Shown here: piece by piece, positions 37,890 to 46,797 of the stretch
Position numbering within the stretch: position 1 is the stretch's first letter
How the letters are laid out: every line of letters begins with the position of its first letter
Origin: Nocardia donostiensis
Lineage (GTDB): Bacteria; Actinomycetota; Actinomycetes; Mycobacteriales; Mycobacteriaceae
DNA: 64,000 nt
NCBI RefSeq assembly: GCF_002081715.1
Contig: NZ_MUKP01000012.1
Location: 1 to 64,000, forward strand
Direction: 5' to 3'
The notes under the pieces: generated by a model
Told to the model about the DNA's origin: nothing
What the model saw: only the letters and a program-made list of their open reading frames with translations
The model's database searches: none
Position numbers and translations under genes: made by a program

Positions 37890-38708
37890 GTGACGAAACG
37901 TTCCTTTTCCGAGGCCGAAGTGAACGCAGGCCGCACGGTGGGTGTCGTCGCACAGCTCGTGGGCGTCACAGTGCGGGCGCTGCACCACTGGGACGCAATC
38001 GGGCTGGTTCGTCCGTCCGAGCGCACCGACAGCGGCTACCGCTTCTATACGGCCGCGGACCTCGCCCGTATCCATCGGGTGCTCCTCTACCGGGAGCTTG
38101 GCGTGCCGCTCACCGAGATCGGGGCATTGCTGGACGCGCCGGCAGCAGATGGGGCGGATGCGCTGCGCAGGCAGCGTGACCAGTTGCGTGAACGTATCGC
38201 GCGGTTGCAGCGGATGGGTGGTGCGCTGGACCGCATGATCGAAGCCCGCGAATCCGGCATCCTGCTGTCGGCCGAGGAACAGGTGGCGATCTTCGGGGAG
38301 CATTGGCAGCCGTCGTGGGTCGGGGAAGCGCGCAAGCGCTGGGGTGACACCCCGCAATGGACGCAGTACGCCGAACGCGCCGCACACCGAACAGCCGAGG
38401 ACTGGCAGGAGATCGCCGGCGCAGTCGAGGCGCTCAACGCGGAACTGGCCGCGGCGCACCGAGCGGGTGTGGTTCCTGGAAGCGAACGGGCCAACGCGCT
38501 GGCCGAACGACACCGCGCATCCATCGGCGTCTACTTCGACTGCACGCACGCCATGCAGGTCTGCCTGGGTCGCACTTACGCCACCGACCCGGAATATGTG
38601 GCGTTCTACGACACCATCGAGCCCGGCCTGAGCACCTGGTTACACCACATCATCGACGCCAATGCGCGTAAAAACGGCATCGACCCCGAAACGGCGACCT
38701 GGGTTTGA
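37890..38708 (+). CDS. MerR family regulator with TipAS ligand domain
   Basis: The 272-residue regulator has an N-terminal MerR HTH (RTVGVVAQLVGVTVRALHHW, then YRFYTAADLARIHRVLLYRE), a coiled-coil dimerisation helix (about 85-120) and a C-terminal TipAS domain (RHRASIGVYFDCTHAMQVCL, then YVAFYDTIEPGLSTWL). In TipA this domain binds thiopeptide antibiotics such as thiostrepton and activates transcription. The GTG at 37890 was chosen; a second GTG at 37869 is also in frame. It is the last accessory gene before the conserved rsgA-aroA block. Confidence 0.9.
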   Translation: MTKRSFSEAEVNAGRTVGVVAQLVGVTVRALHHWDAIGLVRPSERTDSGYRFYTAADLARIHRVLLYRELGVPLTEIGALLDAPAADGADALRRQRDQLRERIARLQRMGGALDRMIEARESGILLSAEEQVAIFGEHWQPSWVGEARKRWGDTPQWTQYAERAAHRTAEDWQEIAGAVEALNAELAAAHRAGVVPGSERANALAERHRASIGVYFDCTHAMQVCLGRTYATDPEYVAFYDTIEPGLSTWLHHIIDANARKNGIDPETATWV

Positions 38709-39006
38709 CGGGACAGTCCCACCGCATACCTGGTTCGTTGGAGTCAACGGCCAGCCGATAACAGCGGCTCGCTGTACCCGCAAACCGCATGCCTGCGGAG
38801 ACGATCGCTACTTGCGATGGTCGAAGCGGCGTGATTCTCGTCATCGAGGGGTGCGGCCGCATGTCGTGGAGACCGGGGTGGTGACGCTGGTCGATCACGC
38901 AGGCAGGCGGCCGTCGACCTGCGGGGAGGCGTCTCGGTCCGGCGGAGTGGTCAGCCGGAAACCGCTGTTGCCGCCCGCGCAACGTGAGCATCACGGAAAG
39001 CGGGTG
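38709..39006. other. Intergenic between convergent genes, no gene seen
   Basis: About 300 bases between the MerR gene and rsgA, which converge. No domain-bearing frame and no clear terminator hairpin were found. This is the right border of the accessory block. Confidence 0.5.
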
Positions 39007-40056
39007 CTACCAGGGGTCATTGGCGGTAAGCGCGGTCAGCAGCAGACGGATGGCGGCGACCCGGTGCTGTTTGCCTGCCAGCTCGTCCAACGCACATTCC
39101 GGGTCGGCGGGCGGTCCGAGGTGCGTGCACCCGCGCGGGCAGTCCTCGGTGGCTTCGGCCAGGTCGGTGAAGGCGGCGATGACATCGTCGGGGGTGATGT
39201 GGGCGAGGCCGAACGAGCGGACGCCGGGCGTGTCGATGACCCAGCCGCCGGAGGGCAGTGGTAGTGCCACCGACTGGGTTGAGGTGTGTTTGCCCTTGCC
39301 GACGCCGGAGACTTCGCCGACAGCACGGTCCGCCTCGGGAACAAGACGGTTCACCAGGGTGGATTTGCCGACGCCGGAGTGGCCGAGGAAGCAGGTGAGG
39401 TGGCCGGTGAGCAGGTCGAGGACGGGTTCGAGAGGGTCGTCGAGGCCGCCGTAGACGATGGTGAGGTCCAAGTCGTCGAAAGCGGAAGCGAATTCGGAGT
39501 CGGCGGCCAGATCGTGTTTGGTGAGACAAAGGATCGGTTCCAGGCCGCCCGCGTAAGCGGCGACCATGGCGCGTTCGACGAAACCGGTGCGCGGCGGCGG
39601 GTCAGCGAGGGCTACGACGATGAAGAGGCGTTCGGCGTTGCCGACGACGACGCGTTCGAACGGGTCGGTGTCGTCGGCGGTGCGGCGCAGCACGGTGCTG
39701 CGTTCACCGACGCGGACGATGCGAGCGAGGGTGTCGGGCCTGCCGGACAAGTCGCCCACCACATCCACCTGGTCGCCTACCACGATGGGGGTGCGGCCGA
39801 GTTCCCGGGCGCGCATCGCCACAATCCTGCGTTCCGGGTCGCCGCCGAGGACACAACCCCAGCGCCCGCGATCCACCGACACCACCATCGCCGTTTCGGC
39901 GTCCCGGTGCTGCGGACGGATTTTCGTGCGCGGCCGCGAGCTCCGGCCCGGGCGAACCCGCACATCGGATTCGTCGTAGCCTGCGGCGGAGCGGCCGCGG
40001 CGGCTCAGCGCACCGCTCCCTGATCGGCGGGCGCGGAATCGAGCATTCGCTCCCAC
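39007..40056 (-). CDS. rsgA: Ribosome small-subunit GTPase RsgA
   Basis: This is a circularly permuted GTPase that assists late 30S maturation. It has an OB domain (about 55-130), then G4-like CLTKHDL, then G1 [16 protein letters not shown]2 region [12 protein letters not shown]3 [10 protein letters not shown], and a C-terminal zinc knuckle (DCPRGCTH...C). The gene overlaps the aroA end by about 50 bases if the GTG at 40056 is used. The true start is uncertain because no Shine-Dalgarno is visible; conserved sequence begins near YDESDV (around residue 27). The aroA-rsgA pair matches Rv3227-Rv3228. Confidence 0.92.
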   Translation of the reverse strand: MGANARFRARRSGSGALSRRGRSAAGYDESDVRVRPGRSSRPRTKIRPQHRDAETAMVVSVDRGRWGCVLGGDPERRIVAMRARELGRTPIVVGDQVDVVGDLSGRPDTLARIVRVGERSTVLRRTADDTDPFERVVVGNAERLFIVVALADPPPRTGFVERAMVAAYAGGLEPILCLTKHDLAADSEFASAFDDLDLTIVYGGLDDPLEPVLDLLTGHLTCFLGHSGVGKSTLVNRLVPEADRAVGEVSGVGKGKHTSTQSVALPLPSGGWVIDTPGVRSFGLAHITPDDVIAAFTDLAEATEDCPRGCTHLGPPADPECALDELAGKQHRVAAIRLLLTALTANDPW

Positions 40057-41315
40057 AGTTCGACGAAATTGGGCAGTGTTTTGGCGGTGGTGCCGATGTC
40101 TTCGATCTCGACCTGGGGCACGGCGAGACCGAGGATCGCCCCGGCGGTCGCCATCCGATGGTCGGCGTAGGAATGCCAGCGGCCGCCGTGCAACTGCGCG
40201 GGATTGATCTCTAGCCCGTCCTCGGTTTCGGCGACCTCGCCGCCGAGGCGATTGATCTCGGTGGACAATGCGGCGAGCCGATCGGTTTCGTGCCCGCGCA
40301 GATGCGCGATACCGCGCAGCCGGGACGGGGAATCGGCCAGCGCGGCCAGCGCGGCGACAGTGGGTGTGAGCTCGCCCACATCGTGCAGGTCGATATCGAT
40401 ACCGGCCAGCCGGTCGGGACCGGCCACGGTGAGGGTTCCGTCGAAGAAACGCGCTTCCGCGCCCATCCGCACCAGGATTTCGCGGATCACATCACCGGGT
40501 TGGGTGGTCAGCCGGGGCCAATGCGGGATGGACACCTCGCCGCCGGTGACGGCGGCCGCGGCCAGGAACGGGGTGGCATTGGACAGGTCCGGTTCCACCG
40601 CCCAGTCCACGGCGCGAATCGGGCCGGGAGCCACCTTCCAGGTCTGCGCTTGCCGCACATCGGTCGGCGCCTCGACCTCGACCTCGGCGCGGCGCAGCAT
40701 CTCCACTGTCATCTCGATATGCGGCATAGACGGCAGCGGATTCCCGCTGTGGTGGACTACCATGCCGTCGTCGAATCGGGCCGCGGACAACAGCAGACCC
40801 GAGACGAACTGCGACGACCCCGACGCGTCGATGGTGATATCGCCACCGCGCAGCGCGCCCGTGCCGTGCACGACGAAAGGTAATGCGTCGCCGTCGATCC
40901 GGGCGCCGAGACCACGCAACGCGTCGAGAATGGTGCGCAACGGGCGGACCCTGGCCTGAATATCGCCGTCGAAGGCGACATCACCGGAGGCCAGGGCGGC
41001 GACCGAGGGCAGGAACCGCATCACGGTACCGGCCAGCCCGCAATCGACCGCGCCGCCGGTGAGCGGGGCGGGGGTCACGGCGAGAGTGTCGGCGTCGCCG
41101 ATGATCTGAACACCGAGTGCACGCAGCGCCGCGATCATCAGGTTGGTGTCTCGGCTGCGCAGCGCGCCGGTGATCGTCGACGGCCCGTCGGCGAGCGCGG
41201 ACAGGACCAGCGCTCTGTTGGTGATCGACTTGGATCCGGGCAGGGTCACGGTCGCGTGCACAGGGACATCGACATGGGGCGCTGGCCAGAAACTCACTCG
41301 ACCATCTTCTCTCAT
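40005..41315 (-). CDS. aroA: 3-phosphoshikimate 1-carboxyvinyltransferase (EPSP synthase)
   Basis: The 436-residue EPSP synthase adds the enolpyruvyl group of PEP to shikimate-3-phosphate in aromatic amino-acid synthesis. Visible signatures are [20 protein letters not shown] near the N-terminus, the PEP-binding [12 protein letters not shown] (LAGTxxRF, class I-like), the mid-region [12 protein letters not shown], and the C-terminal [11 protein letters not shown] and [10 protein letters not shown]. The ATG at 41315 was chosen; a GTG at 41297 is possible. Its last codons overlap rsgA, which it probably co-expresses. Confidence 0.95.
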   Translation of the reverse strand: MREDGRVSFWPAPHVDVPVHATVTLPGSKSITNRALVLSALADGPSTITGALRSRDTNLMIAALRALGVQIIGDADTLAVTPAPLTGGAVDCGLAGTVMRFLPSVAALASGDVAFDGDIQARVRPLRTILDALRGLGARIDGDALPFVVHGTGALRGGDITIDASGSSQFVSGLLLSAARFDDGMVVHHSGNPLPSMPHIEMTVEMLRRAEVEVEAPTDVRQAQTWKVAPGPIRAVDWAVEPDLSNATPFLAAAAVTGGEVSIPHWPRLTTQPGDVIREILVRMGAEARFFDGTLTVAGPDRLAGIDIDLHDVGELTPTVAALAALADSPSRLRGIAHLRGHETDRLAALSTEINRLGGEVAETEDGLEINPAQLHGGRWHSYADHRMATAGAILGLAVPQVEIEDIGTTAKTLPNFVELWERMLDSAPADQGAVR

Positions 41316-41376
41316 GGCAGAACCGGCCATGCCACGGGTGCTCGGTAACGCTGTCCCGAGCACCCGGGAACGGCGG

Positions 41377-42882
41377 TCACTTGTTGCGGCCGTGCAGCAC
41401 CGGCACCAGGCGGCGCAGCAGCTTCATGGTCGATTCGGTGCGGCGGTAGCTCATCAGCGCCATACCGGGGATCGCGAAGTTCTGTACGGCGATCGCGTGC
41501 GGGCGAACGAACTCGCGCAGCCCCTGTTCACCGTGGATACGGCCGATACCGGAATCGTTGCTGCCACCGAACGGCAGGCCGGGGATCGCGGCGAAACCGA
41601 GCACCGAGTTCACCGAGGTCGCGCCGACCCGCAGGCGGCGGGCGATCTCCAAACCCTGCTTACGGGAGTAGACCGCCGAGGCCAGGCCGTAGGTGGAGTT
41701 GTTGGCCAGCTCGATCGCCTCGTCGATGCTGTCGACGGTACGAACGGTGATGGTCGGACCGAAGGTTTCCTCTTGCACAGCGGCCGAGCTCTCGTCGGTG
41801 TCGACCAGGATGACCGGCTCGATGAAGGGAGCCTTGACCGAATCCAGGCCGCCGAGCACGGCCTCGCCGCCGTTTTTCAGCGCGTCCTCGATATGGCGGC
41901 GCACGATATCGACCTGGCTGGGCATGGTCATCGGGCCGTAGGCGGCGTCCTTGCCCGAACCCGGCTGCACGTTCTCCAGGATGCGGCGTAGTTCGGCGAC
42001 GAATTCGTCCTTCACCGACCGGTGCACGTACACCCGCTCGACCCCGGCGCAGGTCTGGCCGCTGTTGGAGGTGCCGCCCCAGGCGACCGCGTCGGCGGCG
42101 GCTTTGATGTCGGCGTCGGCGGCGATGACCACCGCGTCTTTACCGCCGCATTCGAGCAGCACCGGGGTGAGGTTCTGCGCGGCGGCCGCCATGATCTTCT
42201 TGCCGGTTCCCGGTGAACCGGTGAACGCGACCTTGTCGACCCCCGCCTGTACCAGTGCCGCGCCGGTCGCGCCGTAGCCGTTGACGGCGAGGAACACCCC
42301 TTCCGGCAGCTGTGGGTTGGCCTTACGGAACGCTTCGGTGAGGAAGTTGCCGATGCCGGTGGAGAATTCACTGGGCTTGAACACGACGGTATTGCCCGCG
42401 GCCAGCGCGTAGGCGATGGAGCCGTTCGGGGTGTACACCGGGTAGTTCCAGGGGCCGATAACGCCGATGACGCCCAGCGGGCGCTGTTCGAGTCGTGCGG
42501 TGAAGTTCGACATCAGCGGGCCGGGGAAGATCTTTTTCGGCGCCAGCACCTTCTTGGCGTGTTTGGCCGCCCATGCGATGTGTTCGAGGGCGAGCATCAG
42601 TTCCAGAAATGCGTCGTCGAGCGGTTTGCCGTTCTCGGCGTGGATGAGTTCGGTGAATTCGTCGGCTCGAGCGACCAGCTGGCTCGACCAGCGCAGCAGC
42701 GCCTTGCGGCGGCCGTCGAAACCTAGTTCTTCCCAGGTCGGGGCGGCGGCGCGAGCCTTGGCCACGGCGGCGCGCACCGCGTCTTCGTCAGCGATCGGGT
42801 AGGTGGCCAGCGTCGCGCCGGTGGCGGGGTCGACCGAGGTCAGCACCGAGGTCTTATCGCTGGCGGTATCGGTGGTTGTCAC
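41377..42882 (-). CDS. NAD(P)-dependent aldehyde dehydrogenase (succinate-semialdehyde type)
   Basis: The 501-residue ALDH has the N-terminal Rossmann motifs ([16 protein letters not shown], then FKPSEFS), the glutamate base in [10 protein letters not shown] and the catalytic cysteine in [11 protein letters not shown]. It also has the C-terminal [10 protein letters not shown] and [13 protein letters not shown]. It fits the succinate-semialdehyde or fatty-aldehyde dehydrogenase group; the substrate cannot be fixed from sequence. The start is GTG 42882 with AAAGGAGA upstream. It lies 61 bases before aroA on the same strand. Confidence 0.92.
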   Translation of the reverse strand: MTTTDTASDKTSVLTSVDPATGATLATYPIADEDAVRAAVAKARAAAPTWEELGFDGRRKALLRWSSQLVARADEFTELIHAENGKPLDDAFLELMLALEHIAWAAKHAKKVLAPKKIFPGPLMSNFTARLEQRPLGVIGVIGPWNYPVYTPNGSIAYALAAGNTVVFKPSEFSTGIGNFLTEAFRKANPQLPEGVFLAVNGYGATGAALVQAGVDKVAFTGSPGTGKKIMAAAAQNLTPVLLECGGKDAVVIAADADIKAAADAVAWGGTSNSGQTCAGVERVYVHRSVKDEFVAELRRILENVQPGSGKDAAYGPMTMPSQVDIVRRHIEDALKNGGEAVLGGLDSVKAPFIEPVILVDTDESSAAVQEETFGPTITVRTVDSIDEAIELANNSTYGLASAVYSRKQGLEIARRLRVGATSVNSVLGFAAIPGLPFGGSNDSGIGRIHGEQGLREFVRPHAIAVQNFAIPGMALMSYRRTESTMKLLRRLVPVLHGRNK

Positions 42883-43047
42883 TTGGTCTCCTTTGGGCGG
42901 AAGCAGTTCGATGCGCGCGCGAACGGGTGTGACCCACCACCCATCCCCGTGTGTTGAGAGGATGGTATGACATGGTTCTCACCACGTCACCCCCTACTCG
43001 ATCCATTCTCCTCGGATCTGTCGGTGTTCGGTGGGAGTATCGGCAAT

Positions 43048-43848
43048 ATGTGCGGACGCTATGCGACGACGACGAACCCGGGCCGCCTCACGGCCGAACT
43101 GGACGCGATCGACGAAACCGGCACACGCCCCGGTGCAGGCGGCAGCTACGCCGCGAATTACAACGTCGCTCCCACCACCCAGATCCTCACCGTGGTCGAA
43201 CGCCATGACCACGACCACCCCGACGACGACACCCGCCGCCGTATCCGGCGCATGCGGTGGGGCCTGATCCCGCACTGGGCGAAGGCCGCCGAACCTGGCG
43301 TGCCGGTCACCGGGAAACCGCTGTTCAACGCCCGCGCCGAGAAGGCGGCGACCACCCCGTCGTTCCGGGACGCGGTGAAATACCGCCGCTGCCTGATCCC
43401 GATGGACGGCTGGTACGAGTGGCTCGTCGAACCCGACCCGTCGGGCCCCGGCAAGGGTGCGAAACCGAAGGTCGTCAAGTACCCGTACTTCATGTCCTAC
43501 GCCGATGGCTCTCAGCTCTACATGGCCGGTCTGTGGTCGGTGTGGCGCGACCGCACCCAGCCCGACACCGAACCTCTGCTGTCGTGCACAGTCCTGACCA
43601 CCGACGCCGTCGGTGACCTCACCCGCATCCACGACCGGATGCCGCTGCCGATGCCGGAACAACATTGGGAGGCCTGGCTCGACCCCGACCACCCCGCGCC
43701 CGCGGCACTCCTGGAGCCGCCGAGTGAGGAATTGGTGGCGGGGATCAGCGTGCGGCCGGTGTCGAGGCTGGTGAACAGTGTGCGTAACAACGGACCCGAA
43801 CTACTGAACCCGGCCGAGGGGCAGGCGCAGCAGACAACCCTCCTGTGA
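43048..43848 (+). CDS. SOS response-associated peptidase family protein (SRAP/HMCES/YedK)
   Basis: The 266-residue protein begins MCGRYA, placing the catalytic Cys directly after the processed methionine. This is why the ATG at 43048 is the true start although the frame is open further upstream. Other SRAP residues are the asparagine in NYNVAPTTQ, RMRWGLIPHWAK, NARAEKAATTPSFRDAVKYR (with the Glu), GWYEW, and the active-site His in RIHDRMPL. SRAP proteins form a thiazolidine crosslink with abasic sites in single-stranded DNA. It diverges from the aldehyde dehydrogenase. Confidence 0.95.
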   Translation: MCGRYATTTNPGRLTAELDAIDETGTRPGAGGSYAANYNVAPTTQILTVVERHDHDHPDDDTRRRIRRMRWGLIPHWAKAAEPGVPVTGKPLFNARAEKAATTPSFRDAVKYRRCLIPMDGWYEWLVEPDPSGPGKGAKPKVVKYPYFMSYADGSQLYMAGLWSVWRDRTQPDTEPLLSCTVLTTDAVGDLTRIHDRMPLPMPEQHWEAWLDPDHPAPAALLEPPSEELVAGISVRPVSRLVNSVRNNGPELLNPAEGQAQQTTLL

Positions 43849-43944
43849 GCGGAGGAGTGCACTACCTCGCCCGGTAGGTTGCGTCACAGAGGCCGGGTGA
43901 GCGAGCGGGTCGGCTCGGGGTGTCCGAGCCGCGCCCACCCATAA

Positions 43945-44379
43945 TCAGAGCGGGCATTCGACTATCGGAGTCGCGATATGAAGCCCGCATTTGATGATGT
44001 CGGCGGAGAAGTCTATGACTCCGACGATGACACCGGCTCCCGCCTCCTCGGCGCGGTCGAGGAACTCGTGCCGTTCGCGTGACCGACTGTCGTCGGAAAA
44101 GTTGTCACGGTCACGTAGCCGGTTGTTGTCGAGGAACTCGTCGCGGTCACGCAGCCGGTTGTCTTCGCGGTCACGCGGCCGGTTGTTTTCGCGGTCACGC
44201 GGCTGGCGGTTGTCCGTGTTGTCTTGGAACGGGTATTCGGGTTCGATCTCGGTACCACGCGGTACGGGCTCCGCGACCGCGGACGGGGTCGACAACGTGG
44301 CCGGGACGAGAGTGCAGACCGCGGTGGTGGACAGGGCTACGAACACGGTGCGCAGAAGTCGGCGCGGGAACATTCGCAT
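43945..44379 (-). CDS. Secreted protein with RDRE/RDRD repeats
   Basis: The 144-residue product has a signal peptide (MRMFPRRLLRTVFVALSTTA, cut near SAVA-EP). Then comes a strongly charged low-complexity region (about 60-110) made of repeats such as NRQPRDRENNRPRDRED and NRLRDRDEFLDNNRLRDRD. The DNA repeats match, with period-like GGTCACG blocks at 44080-44215. A short hydrophobic C-terminal segment with two cysteines (IIKCGLHI, VECPL) follows. Its role is unknown. The codon pattern reads as a recent repeat expansion. Confidence 0.65.
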   Translation of the reverse strand: MRMFPRRLLRTVFVALSTTAVCTLVPATLSTPSAVAEPVPRGTEIEPEYPFQDNTDNRQPRDRENNRPRDREDNRLRDRDEFLDNNRLRDRDNFSDDSRSRERHEFLDRAEEAGAGVIVGVIDFSADIIKCGLHIATPIVECPL

Positions 44380-44474
44380 CACATCCTCGGTCGATGGACA
44401 GGAGATCCGACCGCCCAAGTAACGCACATCAAGCCGGGGGAATGCGGTATACCCGCCGATCGAGCAGCTGATTG

Positions 44475-44966
44475 TCAGACGGCAATCGATGCGGTGACAG
44501 CAGCGGTCAACCGGATCAGATCAGCAGGGGCGAGTTCGATTTCCATCCCGCGCCGACCGGCGCTACACAGCATCCGGTCCCATTCCAGCGCGGAGGCGTC
44601 CAGTACGGTCGGCAGCTGTTTGCGCTGCCCCAGCGGGGAAATGCCGCCGAGCACGTACCCCGTGCTGCGTTCGGCCTTGACCCGATCGGCCATGGCCGCC
44701 TTCGGGACGCCCAGCGCGGCCGCGGCCGCCTTCAACGACAGGCTGTGCGGCACCGGAAGCACCGCGACCGCCAGGCTGCCGGTGGACAGCTCCAGTACCA
44801 GCGTTTTGAAGATCTGCGCGGCGTCGACACCCAGACGTGCGACCAGCGCGTCGACGGCCTCGGTGCCGTAGGAGTCCGAACGCGGATCGTGTTCGTAGGT
44901 GTGGACCTGATGATCAGCCCCTGCGCGGATCAGCGCGCGGATCGCCGGTGTCGAGCCTCCTGCCAT
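44475..44966 (-). CDS. ybaK: Cys-tRNA(Pro)/Cys-tRNA(Cys) deacylase YbaK
   Basis: The 163-residue protein is a YbaK/EbsC-type trans-editing enzyme that hydrolyses mischarged Cys-tRNA(Pro). Signatures are VHTYEHDPRSDSYGTEAVDA at the N-terminus, IFKTLVLELSTG with the catalytic-type lysine, and GYVLGGISPLGQRKQLPTVL near the C-terminus. The ATG at 44966 gives the family length. It is divergent from sigH, sharing the intergenic region with the SigH promoter. Confidence 0.93.
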   Translation of the reverse strand: MAGGSTPAIRALIRAGADHQVHTYEHDPRSDSYGTEAVDALVARLGVDAAQIFKTLVLELSTGSLAVAVLPVPHSLSLKAAAAALGVPKAAMADRVKAERSTGYVLGGISPLGQRKQLPTVLDASALEWDRMLCSAGRRGMEIELAPADLIRLTAAVTASIAV

Positions 44967-45024
44967 GACGATGAGCTTAGAACCGGCCGCCAGGGGCGCT
45001 GACGTGGTTTTTGCGGAGAAAATG

Positions 45025-45050
45025 GGAACAGACCGAGGTGTGCACATGTT
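45025..45050 (+). promoter_or_regulatory. SigH-type autoregulatory promoter
   Basis: GGAAC at 45025-45029 and GTT at 45048-45050 are separated by 18 bases, the -35/-10 pair of SigH/SigR promoters (GGAAY-N17-19-GTT). It lies upstream of both candidate sigH starts, so SigH can drive its own gene under thiol stress. Confidence 0.75.
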
Positions 45051-45125
45051 GCATGCGGTGAGAAAGCGCAGGGCGGACCTGGAGATCGCCGCGCATATTC
45101 CCCGAAAGACGTGAAGGAGAGGTCG

Positions 45126-45929
45126 GTGCCCGTTCTGCTACAGGAACGTCCGGTGTGGACCGAGTTGTCACCGACACGCACTCGGTTCTCCGATGTTGTG
45201 GTGTTGCCGGTAGATTTGGCTGTTGAGCCGATCGAAGGGACACGTGTGACGAGCGACGAGGACTCGGTGAACGGCGAAGCCGGTGCCGCGAACGCGCAGC
45301 GCACCGTCGATGACACCGAGCTGGCGCAGCGGTTCGAGCGGGACGCGCTACCCCTGCTGGACCAGCTCTACGGCGCCGCGCTGCGGATGACCAGGAACCC
45401 GGCCGACGCCGAGGATCTGGTGCAGGAGACCTACGCCAAGGCATATCAGGGGTTCAAGTCCTTCAAAGAGGGCACCAACCTGCGGGCCTGGATGTATCGC
45501 ATCCTCACCAACACCTACATCAACTCCTACCGCAAAAAGCAGCGTCAGCCCGCGCAATACCCCACCGACGAGATCACCGACTGGCAGCTGGCGGCCACCG
45601 CTGAACACACCTCGACCGGGTTGCGTTCGGCGGAGGTGGAGGCGCTGGACGCGCTGCCCGACGACGACATCAAAGCCGCCCTGCAGGAACTTCCCGAGGA
45701 GTTCCGGATGGCCGTCTACTACGCCGATGTGGAAGGTTTCCCGTACAAGGAAATCGCCGACATCATGGGCACTCCTATCGGTACGGTGATGTCCCGGCTG
45801 CATCGCGGTCGCAAACAATTGAAGGGTTTGCTCGCCGACGTGGCGCGCGAACGTGGTTTCAACCGCACCGGGGCTGCCTCCGAGCAGTCCGCATCCGCGG
45901 GCTCTGTGCGCCAGGAGGTCAAGCAGTGA
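45126..45929 (+). CDS. sigH: Thiol-stress ECF sigma factor SigH
   Basis: This ECF sigma factor has region 2 ([20 protein letters not shown], then [15 protein letters not shown] and [20 protein letters not shown]) and region 4 ([20 protein letters not shown], then [20 protein letters not shown]). It directs the disulfide and heat response and is held by RshA. Two starts are plausible: GTG 45126, with AAGGAGAGG at ideal spacing (267 residues), and GTG 45246, with AAGGGAC (227 residues, close to the M. tuberculosis length). I list the long form. Streptomyces SigR makes a similar unstable long isoform from its autoregulated promoter. rshA overlaps the stop codon. Confidence 0.93.
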   Translation: MPVLLQERPVWTELSPTRTRFSDVVVLPVDLAVEPIEGTRVTSDEDSVNGEAGAANAQRTVDDTELAQRFERDALPLLDQLYGAALRMTRNPADAEDLVQETYAKAYQGFKSFKEGTNLRAWMYRILTNTYINSYRKKQRQPAQYPTDEITDWQLAATAEHTSTGLRSAEVEALDALPDDDIKAALQELPEEFRMAVYYADVEGFPYKEIADIMGTPIGTVMSRLHRGRKQLKGLLADVARERGFNRTGAASEQSASAGSVRQEVKQ

Positions 45930-46243
45930 GCACCGAGCGCGATCCCGATATGGAGCTCGACTGCACTGCGGTGCTCGCCGATGTGTGGCTGATGCTCGAC
46001 GGCGAATGCGATGAGGCGACGCGGGCGCGGCTGCAACACCATATGGACCATTGCGCGCCCTGCATCGAGGCCTACGGCATCGAAGAGAAGATCAAAAGCC
46101 TGCTGCACCGCAAATGCGGCGGCGACCGGGCGCCCGACTCACTGCGCGAACGGCTGACCGTGGAGTTCCACCGGTCGATCACGATCGAGCACCAGAGCAC
46201 CTTCACCGAATCCGCGGAGTCTGTGGAGTCTTCGGAGTCCTGA
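45926..46243 (+). CDS. rshA: Zinc-binding anti-sigma factor RshA/RsrA
   Basis: The 105-residue protein is a ZAS-type anti-sigma factor that binds SigH and releases it when its cysteines are oxidised. The HxxxCxxC motif is in [13 protein letters not shown], with an upstream C in DCTAVL and a later C in HRKCGGD. Its GTG overlaps the sigH stop (GTGA), ensuring stoichiometric coupled translation. The C-terminal tail is rich in Ser/Glu. The gene order sigH-rshA is conserved in actinobacteria. Confidence 0.93.
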   Translation: MSTERDPDMELDCTAVLADVWLMLDGECDEATRARLQHHMDHCAPCIEAYGIEEKIKSLLHRKCGGDRAPDSLRERLTVEFHRSITIEHQSTFTESAESVESSES

Positions 46244-46271
46244 CGCTTGCCTCGGGGCCCAGAAACAAACT

Positions 46272-46308
46272 GAGCGGCACGTCCTTCCGAAGGGAGGGCG
46301 TGCCGCTC
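46272..46308. terminator. Hairpin between convergent rshA and bL37 gene
   Basis: A 13-bp stem (46272-46284 with 46296-46308, one wobble) lies between the rshA stop and the 3' end of the minus-strand bL37 gene, so it can terminate both. Confidence 0.75.
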
Positions 46309-46329
46309 GTTCGTATGCGAGGCGACGGC

Positions 46330-46404
46330 TCAGGAATTGGGCCGCTTGCCGTGGTTGGCGGCGCTGTTCTTGCGGCTGCGCTTCTTACGTCCACGCTTAC
46401 CCAT
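46330..46404 (-). CDS. Ribosomal protein bL37 (24 residues)
   Basis: This tiny gene reads MGKRGRKKRSRKN followed by SAANHGKRPNS and a stop. The protein is almost entirely basic and matches the actinobacterial large-subunit protein bL37 found in mycobacterial ribosome structures. AGGAGGGAG precedes ATG 46404 at good spacing. It is easily missed because of its length. Its place beside rshA and the biotinyl protein agrees with mycobacterial gene order as I recall it. Confidence 0.85.
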   Translation of the reverse strand: MGKRGRKKRSRKNSAANHGKRPNS

Positions 46405-46549
46405 GGGTAGTCTCCCTCCTGCGGATCATCCCCGCAGCGCGGGGAGCACAATCTGACTGACGGCCATTGTTTCATGTGTGGTTGGCTGTACTTTCAGCGG
46501 ATGGCGCCGCAGCAGCGGCGATGCTCGAGGACCTAGCGAACGGGGTGTT

Positions 46550-46765
46550 ATGGCGGAGGAAGTGCGCGCGGAGATGGTGTCGACCGTGCTGACGGTCGAG
46601 GTGAAGGTGGGAGAAAAAGTTGAACTCGACCAGACCCTGGTGTTGCTCGAATCGATGAAGATGGAGATTCCGGTGATCGCTGAGGTCGGCGGTGAAGTCA
46701 CCTCCATCGCTGTGTCTCCGGGCCAGGTGCTGCAGCAGGGCGATCTGATCGCTGTCATTTCCTGA
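46550..46765 (+). CDS. Biotinyl carrier protein (TB7.3-like)
   Basis: The 71-residue protein is a stand-alone biotinyl domain with the biotinylation motif ESMKME (lysine target) in its centre, flanked by VSTVLTVEVKVGEKVELDQT and GEVTSIAVSPGQVLQQGDLI. It likely serves as a carrier subunit of an acyl-CoA carboxylase or as a small carrier of unknown partner. ATG 46550 gives the usual length. pdtaS follows 32 bases downstream, as Rv3221c-Rv3220c in M. tuberculosis. Confidence 0.92.
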   Translation: MAEEVRAEMVSTVLTVEVKVGEKVELDQTLVLLESMKMEIPVIAEVGGEVTSIAVSPGQVLQQGDLIAVIS

Positions 46766-46797
46766 GCGCGGCCCCGCGATAGACGAAGCGACAGTAG

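Noticed and set aside
11540..39006. Integrative element with integrase, tRNA target and attachment repeats
   Set aside because: No integrase, transposase, tRNA gene or flanking direct repeat was seen, so a single mobile element is not supported.
44080..44215. CRISPR-like array
   Set aside because: The regular repeats are coding (RDRE-type residues in a signal-peptide protein) with no unique spacers.
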